DNA of 64,000 nucleotides. Origin: Micromonospora sonchi (GTDB lineage: Bacteria > Actinomycetota > Actinomycetes > Mycobacteriales > Micromonosporaceae). The translations under genes and the position numbers were made by a program. The notes beneath the pieces are model-generated. The model saw only the letters and a list, made by a program, of their open reading frames with translations, was not told the DNA's origin and ran no database searches. Positions 50,603 through 57,329 of this stretch are shown piece after piece. Numbering within the stretch: position 1 is the stretch's first letter; every line of letters begins with the position of its first letter. The stretch covers positions 1-64,000 of the forward strand of contig NZ_BMNB01000032.1 of assembly GCF_014646235.1 (NCBI RefSeq). The letters are read 5' to 3'.

Positions 50603-51631
50603 GTGGCCCCGCTCGCCCCGCCCGTCGCCGCGATCCGGCACGCGGTCCGTCGCGCGCTGGCCGTTCTGCCGGCGGACGGGCCGGTGCTGGTCGCCTGCTC
50701 CGGCGGGGCCGACTCCCTCGCACTGGCCGCGGCGACCGCGTTCGTCGCGCCGCGGTCAGGCCGCGCCGCCGGCCTGGTGACCGTCGATCACGGACTGCAG
50801 ACCGGGTCGGCCCAGCGGGCCGAGGCGGTGGCGCGGTGGGCCGAACAGGCCGGTCTCGCGCCCGTGGAGGTGGTCCGGGTCGACGTCGCCGGCCGGCCGG
50901 GCGGACCCGAGGCGGCCGCCCGCGATGCTCGCTACCAGGCGCTGACCGAGGTGGCCGGGCGGCACGGCGCGACGGCGTTGCTCACCGGACACACCCGCGA
51001 CGACCAGGCCGAGACCGTGCTGCTCGCACTGGCCCGAGGCGCCGGCCCGCGCGGGCTGGCCGGGATGCCCAACCGTCGTGACCTGAACGGGGTGCCGCTG
51101 CTCCGACCGCTGCTGGAGATCGACCGCGCGCAGACTCGCGCGGCGTGCTCGGCGCTGGGGCTGACGCCGTGGGAGGACCCGCACAACAGCGACCCCGCGT
51201 ACGCCCGGTCACGGATCCGGGCCGACGTGCTGCCCCTGCTGGTCCGGACGCTCGGGCCGGGAGTGCTGGACAATCTGGCCCGCACCGCGCGGCTGGTCGC
51301 GGCGGACAATCTCGTACTGGACGGACTGGCCGTCGAGGCGCTGGCCGGGGCTCGGCATCCCGATGGTGGGCTGGCGGTCAAGGTTCTCGCCGATCTGGCT
51401 CCGGCGATCCGTGCCCGGGTGCTGCGCGCCTGGGCCCACGAGTTGGGCGCAGCCCCGGCCGCGCTGTCCCACCGCCACCTCACCGCGCTCGACACGCTGG
51501 TCACCGCCTGGCGAGGGCAGGGGCCGGCATACCTGCCCGGCGGGCTGCGGGTGTTCCGCAGCGCCGGCCGGCTGCTGTCGGCCGGCCCGGATCAACCGAG
51601 CGGGACGCGGTCGCGGAACGTGCGGCGATAG
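50603..51631 (+). CDS. tilS: tRNA(Ile)-lysidine synthase
   Basis: The 342-residue enzyme changes C34 of tRNA-Ile(CAU) to lysidine so that AUA is read as Ile. The N-terminal PP-loop ATPase has the motif VLVACSGGADSLALA near residue 31 and the DHGLQTGSA and TGHTRDDQAETVLL regions. The shorter C-terminal part is of the actinobacterial type. The GTG start is close to the preceding stop (10 bases). Its last 40 bases overlap the end of the convergent GlxA-like gene at 51592. The order agrees with Rv3625c (mesJ), before hpt. Confidence 0.93.
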   Translation: MAPLAPPVAAIRHAVRRALAVLPADGPVLVACSGGADSLALAAATAFVAPRSGRAAGLVTVDHGLQTGSAQRAEAVARWAEQAGLAPVEVVRVDVAGRPGGPEAAARDARYQALTEVAGRHGATALLTGHTRDDQAETVLLALARGAGPRGLAGMPNRRDLNGVPLLRPLLEIDRAQTRAACSALGLTPWEDPHNSDPAYARSRIRADVLPLLVRTLGPGVLDNLARTARLVAADNLVLDGLAVEALAGARHPDGGLAVKVLADLAPAIRARVLRAWAHELGAAPAALSHRHLTALDTLVTAWRGQGPAYLPGGLRVFRSAGRLLSAGPDQPSGTRSRNVRR

Positions 51632-52554
51632 GCGTGTGGGCTGGCGCCGACCCGACGGGTGAAGTGGTGGCGTAGCGCGGCGGCATCGCCGAAACCCGCG
51701 CGATCGGCGACCGCCTCCACGGTCAACCCGGTCTCCTCCAGCAGCCGGCGGGCCAGCAGGACCCGCTGGTTGGTCAGCCAGTCGTGCGGGGTGGTGCCGG
51801 TCTCCGCGCGGAAGCGGCGGGCGAACGTGCGGGACGCCATGCCAGCCCGAGCGGCCATCTCGTCGACCGTGATCTGCTGCTCCAGCCGTCCCATCAACCA
51901 CTCCAGAACCGGCTCCAGGGTGGCTGCCTCCGGCACCTTGGCGATCGGCGCCTCGACGTACTGGGACTGCCCGCCGTCGCGGTGCGGCGGTACGACCATC
52001 CGTCGGGCCAGCCGGGTGGCGATCGCCGAGCCGTGCTCCTGGCGCACCAGGTGCAGGCAGGCATCGATGCCGGCGGCGGTGCCGGCGCTGGTGAGCAGGC
52101 GACCATCCTGCACGTAGAGCGAGTTGCAGCGGACCCGGGCCTCCGGGTGCCGGCGTTGCAGCTCGTCGACGTGCCGCCAGTGGGTGGTGCACTCCCGGCC
52201 GTCGAGCAGCCCCGCCTCGCCCAGCAGGTACGCGCCCGCGCACACGCTGAACAGGTAGGCCCCCCGGTCGGCAGCTCGGCGCAGCGCGTCGTGCACCTCG
52301 GACGACGCGGTGGTGGCGGGGTCGTGCGCGGGAACGGCCACCAGATCCGCCTCCTCGACCGGGCCGAGGTCGGCGCTCGGCACCAGCTGGAAACCGGCGG
52401 AGGTGCGCACCACGGCACCCCGTGGGCCGCACACGTCGAAGCGGTAGCCGGGCAGCCCGTCGGCGGTGCGGTCGGTGCCGAACACCTCGGCGAGCACGCC
52501 CAGCTCGAACGGGGCGACACCATCCAGGACGAGCACGGCGACCGAGCGGAGCAT
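51592..52554 (-). CDS. GlxA-family regulator (DJ-1/PfpI domain + AraC helix-turn-helix)
   Basis: The 320-residue protein has an N-terminal DJ-1/PfpI-like domain (VAVLVLDGVAPFELGVLAEV, with the nucleophile-position Cys105 in FSVCAGAYLLGEAG) and a C-terminal AraC double helix-turn-helix (IAKVPE... VDEMAARAGMASRTFARRFR, AVADRAGFGDAAALRHHFTR). Such proteins are activators or repressors of catabolic genes. In M. tuberculosis order this gene is not expected between tilS and hpt, so it is an insertion. Its tail overlaps tilS by 40 bases, and a repeat of TGGCA half-sites lies upstream of its start (52577-52611). Confidence 0.93.
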   Translation of the reverse strand: MLRSVAVLVLDGVAPFELGVLAEVFGTDRTADGLPGYRFDVCGPRGAVVRTSAGFQLVPSADLGPVEEADLVAVPAHDPATTASSEVHDALRRAADRGAYLFSVCAGAYLLGEAGLLDGRECTTHWRHVDELQRRHPEARVRCNSLYVQDGRLLTSAGTAAGIDACLHLVRQEHGSAIATRLARRMVVPPHRDGGQSQYVEAPIAKVPEAATLEPVLEWLMGRLEQQITVDEMAARAGMASRTFARRFRAETGTTPHDWLTNQRVLLARRLLEETGLTVEAVADRAGFGDAAALRHHFTRRVGASPHAYRRTFRDRVPLG

Positions 52555-52576
52555 GTGACCAGACTAACCCTGCCGC

Positions 52577-52611
52577 TGGCAGGATATCGAGCATGACTGG
52601 CATTCCTGCCA
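52577..52611. promoter_or_regulatory. Candidate GlxA/AraC-type operator with TGGCA half-sites
   Basis: TGGCAGGA (52577-52584) and its complement TCCTGCCA (52604-52611) are 19 bases apart. A further TGGCA occurs at 52598-52602 inside, so three half-sites lie 23-57 bases upstream of the regulator start. AraC-type proteins bind such repeats, so autoregulation is likely. A target in the opposite direction (52707) is possible. Confidence 0.4.
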
Positions 52612-52706
52612 CTTTCCGCCTGCTGGCGAGGCGCGCAGACTGACTTCCGTCCGGTGCGCATCGGCGGCGACAAACCACCAGCAATCATCTGAAAGCGGGC
52701 GCCGTC

Positions 52707-52853
52707 GTGGGATTCCTGTTCGTTCTGCTCTTCTTCCTGCTCATTGCCCTCGCCTCGGCTGCGGGGCTGACCGCCGACAGCCGCGACTCGGCCGACTGGA
52801 AGCCATCCGAGGCCGGCCGCCGATGGCGATCCCGCCCGTACTGGGCTGATTAG
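52707..52853 (+). CDS. Small single-span membrane protein (48 aa)
   Basis: From GTG the frame encodes MGFLFVLLFFLLIALASAAG and then a short polar, Trp-containing tail (DWKPSEAGRRWRSRPYWAD). The first twenty residues form one membrane span. The hydrophobic start followed by a charged tail and a clean stop argue for a real small protein rather than chance. No strong ribosome binding site is seen. Function unknown; it could be a target of the GlxA-like regulator. Confidence 0.5.
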   Translation: MGFLFVLLFFLLIALASAAGLTADSRDSADWKPSEAGRRWRSRPYWAD

Positions 52854-52943
52854 GCTTCTTTGCCGGGAAAGCCCGGCCCGGGGGCGCCCGCAAAGAGGCG
52901 GCCCCGGCGACGCCTCACCCAGGGCGTACGGCAGGCTAGGGTC

Positions 52944-53519
52944 ATGGCTGACGGCTCCTGGTACGACGCCGACATCGACCACGTGATCATTTCCGAGGCG
53001 CAGATCCGCGAGAAGATCGCGGAACTGGCCAAGCAGGTCTCCGCGGACTACGCCCACGTCACCGACGGGCTGCTGCTCGTCTGCGTGCTCAAGGGGGCGG
53101 TCATGTTCATGGCCGACTTCGCCCGGGCGCTGGGCCGACAAGGGCCGCCCGCCGAGTTGGACTTCATGGCCATCTCGTCGTACGGGCAGGGCACCACCTC
53201 CTCGGGCGTGGTGCGCATCCTCAAGGACCTTGACCGGGACATCGCCGGCCGGCACGTCGTGGTGGTGGAGGACATCGTCGACACCGGGCTGACCCTCTCC
53301 TGGCTGCTTCGCTATCTGGAATCCCGGTCGGCGGCGAGTGTCGAGGTGGTCGCGCTGTTCCGCAAGCCGGACGCGGTCAAGGTGCACGTGCCGGTCAGGT
53401 ACGTCGGCTTCGACATCCCGACCGAATTCGTCGTCGGTTACGGCCTCGACTTCGGCGAGCGCTACCGCGAACTGCCGTACGTCGGCGTGCTCAAGCCGGA
53501 GGTCTACGCCCGCTCCTGA
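52944..53519 (+). CDS. hpt: Hypoxanthine phosphoribosyltransferase
   Basis: The 191-residue enzyme salvages hypoxanthine/guanine with PRPP. It has the PRPP loop VVVVEDIVDTGLTL, and the N-terminal LLLVCVLKGAVMFMADFARA and YVGFDIPTEFVVGYGLDF regions of the family. The ATG at 52944 gives the usual length. The order tilS-hpt-ftsH is conserved (Rv3625c, Rv3624c, Rv3610c). Confidence 0.95.
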   Translation: MADGSWYDADIDHVIISEAQIREKIAELAKQVSADYAHVTDGLLLVCVLKGAVMFMADFARALGRQGPPAELDFMAISSYGQGTTSSGVVRILKDLDRDIAGRHVVVVEDIVDTGLTLSWLLRYLESRSAASVEVVALFRKPDAVKVHVPVRYVGFDIPTEFVVGYGLDFGERYRELPYVGVLKPEVYARS

Positions 53520-53840
53520 CCTGCCGGTGGCCTGGCCGCCGGTCACGGTGGACGTTCAGCCAGCTCTCAGCTGATCGGGCTACTGTGGGTCACGGTGGTG
53601 GGGAGGTCGCTCTCGGCCACGCCGGTCGATTCCCGGTTCGCCGTACGCGTAACTGCTGGGCTCGTCAGCTCACACCCGTGCCACACGGTGTACCGTCGAA
53701 TGACCGTGGCGCGGCAGGTCCGTGTCTCGGGGTCAGGGCCGGCCCGCACGGCGGCCGTGGCAGCCGCCCCGGCGGCGACACCCACAGTCGGTCAGGACGT
53801 CGATCAGGAGGATGCGGGCGTCTCGGCGCTCGACAACAGC
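53520..53840. other. hpt-ftsH intergenic region (regulatory)
   Basis: This 321-base gap holds no gene I can support. A possible -10 box (TACTGT at 53581-53586) lies in an AT-richer part (CTCTCAGCTGATCGGGCTACTG). The ftsH frame is open back to 53595 without a convincing start, so a longer FtsH (from an ATG at 53700, for example) cannot be excluded. Confidence 0.4.
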
Positions 53841-55856
53841 ATGGAACGTACGCGTTTCTTCCGCCGACCGGTGTTCTGGGTCATCCTGGTCATCCTCGGC
53901 GCAGTCGTGCTCAGCCAGTTGTTCACCAGTGGCCCCAGCTACCACCGGGTGGACACGTCCGTCGCGCTCGACCAGCTCAACAAGGGCGGTATCGAGAAGG
54001 TCGTCTTCCAGGACAAGGAACAGACGATCCAGCTCAAACTGGCCGAGAAGGCCGAGTTCGACAAGACCACCACCGACCGGATCGAGGCCCAGTTCCCCTA
54101 CGAGGTCGGCAACGAGGTCTGGAACCAGATCTTCGACGCCAAGGCGAACAACCGGGTCACCGGGCCGGCCGACACCGAGGTGTCATCCGACAGCATCTGG
54201 GTCAGCCTGCTGGTCAACCTGCTCCCCATCGCCCTGCTCGTGCTCCTGCTGCTGTTCTTCATGTCCCAGATGCAGGGCGGCGGCTCCCGGGTGCTCAACT
54301 TCGGCAAGTCCAAGGCCAAGATGATCACCAAGGACACGCCGAAGACCACCTTCGCGGACGTCGCCGGCTCCGAGGAGGCGGTCGAGGAACTGCAGGAGAT
54401 CAAGGACTTCCTGCAGAACCCGGCGAAGTACCAGGCGCTCGGTGCCAAGATCCCGAAGGGCGTTCTGCTCTTCGGCCCGCCCGGCACCGGTAAGACCCTG
54501 CTCGCGCGGGCGGTCGCCGGCGAGGCCGGAGTGCCGTTCTACTCGATCTCCGGCTCGGACTTCGTGGAGATGTTCGTCGGTGTCGGCGCCAGCCGGGTCC
54601 GTGACCTGTTCGAACAGGCCAAGGCGAATGCCCCCGCCATCGTCTTCGTCGACGAGATCGACGCCGTCGGCCGACACCGCGGTGCCGGCATGGGCGGTGG
54701 CCACGACGAGCGCGAGCAGACCCTCAACCAGCTGCTCGTCGAGATGGACGGCTTCGACGTCAAAGGCGGCGTCATTCTCATCGCCGCCACCAACCGTCCG
54801 GACATCCTCGACCCGGCGCTGCTGCGGCCGGGCCGCTTCGACCGGCAGATCCCGGTCGACGCCCCCGACATGGAGGGCCGCAAGGCCATCCTCCGGGTGC
54901 ACGCCAAGGGCAAGCCGTTCACTCCCGACGTCGATCTCGACTCGGTGGCGAAGCGGACGCCGGGCTTCAGCGGCGCCGACCTGGCGAACGTGATCAACGA
55001 GGCGGCCCTGCTGACCGCACGCAAGGACCAGCGGGCCATCAGCAACGACTCCCTGGAGGAGTCGATCGACCGGGTGATCGCCGGCCCGCAGCGCCGGACG
55101 CGGGTGATGAGCGACCGGGAAAAGAAGATCACCGCGTACCACGAGGGCGGGCACGCCCTGGTCGCCTGGGCGTTGCCGCACGCCGCGCCGGTGCACAAGG
55201 TGACGATCCTGTCGCGAGGCCGCTCCCTGGGCCACACTCTGGTGCTGCCCACCGAGGACAAGTACACCCAGACCCGCGCGGAGATGGTCGACACCCTGGC
55301 GTACGCGCTGGGCGGGCGGGCCGCCGAAGAACTCGTCTTCCACGCGCCGACCACCGGCGCCGGCAACGACATCGAGAAGGCCACCCAGCTGGCCCGGGCG
55401 ATGATCACGCAGTACGGGATGAGTTCCAAGCTCGGTGCGATCAAGTACGGCACCACCGGCGACGAGCCGTTCCTCGGCCGCAACATGGGCCACGAGCGGG
55501 ACTACTCCGACGCCGTCGCCGCCGAGATCGACGGCGAGATGCGGGCGCTGATCGAGCTGGCCCACGACGAGGCCTGGGAGATCCTGGTCGAGTATCGGGA
55601 CGTCCTGGACAACATCGTGCTCGAGCTGATGGAGAAGGAGACCCTCTCCACCGCTGACATGGCGCGGATCTGCGCCCGCGTGGTGAAGCGTCCGCCGATG
55701 GCCCCGTACAACGGCTTCGGCAAGCGCCAGCCCTCCACCGAGCCGCCGGTGCTCACCCCGGCCGAGAAGGAGGCGCTCAAGGTGCAGGCCGAGGCGGACG
55801 GCGCCCAGGCCACCGTCGGCGGGGCGACCTCGAACAACTCGGACGGTCCACGCTGA
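53841..55856 (+). CDS. ftsH: ATP-dependent zinc metalloprotease FtsH
   Basis: The 671-residue AAA+ protease has an N-terminal span (VFWVILVILGAVVLSQLF), an extracytoplasmic domain, a second span (about 117-140), then the ATPase with P-loop GPPGTGKT near 212, Walker B IVFVDEIDAVG and the second region of homology. The peptidase has HEGGH near 433 (AYHEGGHALVAW) with a downstream Asp ligand. It degrades misfolded membrane proteins and regulators. The ATG at 53841 starts directly before the first span; no strong ribosome binding site is visible. folE follows, as in M. tuberculosis (Rv3610c-Rv3609c). Confidence 0.95.
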   Translation: MERTRFFRRPVFWVILVILGAVVLSQLFTSGPSYHRVDTSVALDQLNKGGIEKVVFQDKEQTIQLKLAEKAEFDKTTTDRIEAQFPYEVGNEVWNQIFDAKANNRVTGPADTEVSSDSIWVSLLVNLLPIALLVLLLLFFMSQMQGGGSRVLNFGKSKAKMITKDTPKTTFADVAGSEEAVEELQEIKDFLQNPAKYQALGAKIPKGVLLFGPPGTGKTLLARAVAGEAGVPFYSISGSDFVEMFVGVGASRVRDLFEQAKANAPAIVFVDEIDAVGRHRGAGMGGGHDEREQTLNQLLVEMDGFDVKGGVILIAATNRPDILDPALLRPGRFDRQIPVDAPDMEGRKAILRVHAKGKPFTPDVDLDSVAKRTPGFSGADLANVINEAALLTARKDQRAISNDSLEESIDRVIAGPQRRTRVMSDREKKITAYHEGGHALVAWALPHAAPVHKVTILSRGRSLGHTLVLPTEDKYTQTRAEMVDTLAYALGGRAAEELVFHAPTTGAGNDIEKATQLARAMITQYGMSSKLGAIKYGTTGDEPFLGRNMGHERDYSDAVAAEIDGEMRALIELAHDEAWEILVEYRDVLDNIVLELMEKETLSTADMARICARVVKRPPMAPYNGFGKRQPSTEPPVLTPAEKEALKVQAEADGAQATVGGATSNNSDGPR

Positions 55857-55990
55857 GCGCCGACGACCCGGCGGCCGGCTTCTCCCAGCGGGGGCTGGCC
55901 GCCTCATCCACCGAGCCGGACGACGGCCTCGACTACATCGCCGCCCGGCTGGTCAACGGTCGGCTGACCGGGCGACCGATCGAGGAGACC

Positions 55991-56551
55991 ATGGACCTCG
56001 CCCGGATCGAGAAGGCGGTCCGCGAGATCCTGATCGCGGTCGGGGAGGACCCGGACCGCGACGGCCTCCAGCAGACCCCGGCCCGGGTCGCGCGGGCGTA
56101 CGCCGAACTCTTCGCCGGCCTTCGGGTCGACCCGGCCACCGTGCTCACCACCACCTTCGAGGCCAACCACGAGGAACTGGTGCTGGTTCGGGACATCGAT
56201 GTGATGAGCCTCTGCGAGCACCATCTCCTGCCGTTCCGAGGCAGCGCCCACATCGGCTACATTCCCGGTTCCGACGGACGGATCACCGGCCTGTCCAAGC
56301 TGGCCCGACTGGTCGAGGTCTTCGCCCGTCGCCCGCAGGTGCAGGAGCGGCTCACCGCCCAGATCGCCGACCTGCTGATGGAACGGCTGGCGCCGCGCGG
56401 CGTGGTGGTCGTCCTGGAGTGCGAGCACATGTGCATGGCCATGCGGGGCATCCAGAAGTCGGGCGCCAAGACGATCACTTCGGCGGTCCGGGGCAGCCTC
56501 CAACGGGACGCCAAGTCCCGCGCCGAGGCGATGGCGCTGATCATCCGCTGA
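55991..56551 (+). CDS. folE: GTP cyclohydrolase I
   Basis: The 186-residue enzyme converts GTP to dihydroneopterin triphosphate, the first step of folate synthesis. The zinc ligands and catalytic residues are seen in DVMSLCEHHLLPFRG and the later LECEHMCMAMRGIQKSG. The ATG at 55991 has GAGGAG just before it. However, the frame is open and coding-like back to the ftsH stop (the translation begins LSADDPAAGF) without any ATG, GTG or TTG. So a normal-length N-terminus may exist only if a CTG or other rare start is used. Confidence 0.95.
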   Translation: MDLARIEKAVREILIAVGEDPDRDGLQQTPARVARAYAELFAGLRVDPATVLTTTFEANHEELVLVRDIDVMSLCEHHLLPFRGSAHIGYIPGSDGRITGLSKLARLVEVFARRPQVQERLTAQIADLLMERLAPRGVVVVLECEHMCMAMRGIQKSGAKTITSAVRGSLQRDAKSRAEAMALIIR

Positions 56552-56636
56552 GCGAGACCGGCAGCAGGGCGGTGGCGGCCAGGCGGGTTCTGGCTGAGGC
56601 TGGCGTCATCGAGGGCGACCGGGAGGCGGCCACGAC

Positions 56637-57329
56637 TCACGCGGCGAGCATGGTCAGGACGATCCCGGTGGTGGCCATCACCGCCGGGATCAGGCAGACC
56701 AGTGCACCGAACCGCGGAGTCCGGTCCACCCGGTGCCCGAGCTGGGCCGGGAACAGGCGCCCGACCGCGAGCCAGCCCACGCCGAAGGCGACCGCCGGTG
56801 CCGGCAGCCCCACCACCAGCGCCAGTACCCTCACCGGGTTGGTGCCGGCGAACACGTGCACCACCACCAGGAACAGCGGGACGAGCAGCCCCAGCGGCCC
56901 GTACACCAGCAGGTTGCGCGCCTTCGGCGGCCAGTGAGCCACCCGGGGCAGACCGCGGGCGGCGAGCGTGTCGTCGGCGCCCTGCGTCCACCGTCGGGCA
57001 TCCCGCAGCGCCGTCAGCACCGCCGACGGGCCACCCGACATGGACCTGGTCGCCTCGGTCAGTTCCGGTGGCGCTGGTGCCAGCGAGATCTGGGGAACGC
57101 CCAGTTCACGTAACCGGGCCTCCTGCGACGCCAACCCGGTGCGTACGGCGGCCAACTCCTCCCGGGCGGCCTGCACCGTACGGGCCTGCTCACCTGCGGC
57201 GGTCGCCGCGTCCCGGCGTACCCCGTCAAGCTGGCGGGCTGCGGCCAGGTAGTCCGCCCACGCGGCCGCCATTGCGTTCTCGGCCTGGATCGGCTCGCTG
57301 CCGACGGTCTGTGGCTGGCTTCGCGTCAT
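56637..57329 (-). CDS. Coiled-coil membrane protein, partner of the FtsK-like gene
   Basis: The 230-residue product has an N-terminal Ala/Glu-rich helical region (about residues 15-80), a link with a Pro-rich stretch, and three membrane spans at the C-terminus (NLLVYGPLGLLVPLFLVVVH, VLALVVGLPAPAVAFGVGWL, ALVCLIPAVMATTGIVLTML). Its start overlaps the stop of the FtsK-like gene (57326) by ATGA, so the two are made together. It could be the membrane anchor for that protein. No family is recognised. Confidence 0.8.
   Translation of the reverse strand: MTRSQPQTVGSEPIQAENAMAAAWADYLAAARQLDGVRRDAATAAGEQARTVQAAREELAAVRTGLASQEARLRELGVPQISLAPAPPELTEATRSMSGGPSAVLTALRDARRWTQGADDTLAARGLPRVAHWPPKARNLLVYGPLGLLVPLFLVVVHVFAGTNPVRVLALVVGLPAPAVAFGVGWLAVGRLFPAQLGHRVDRTPRFGALVCLIPAVMATTGIVLTMLAA

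Noticed and set aside
53806..53815. AGGAGG followed by ATG just upstream of ftsH
   Set aside because: The ATG lies in a different frame from ftsH and opens no plausible protein; the distance between box and ATG is also too short.
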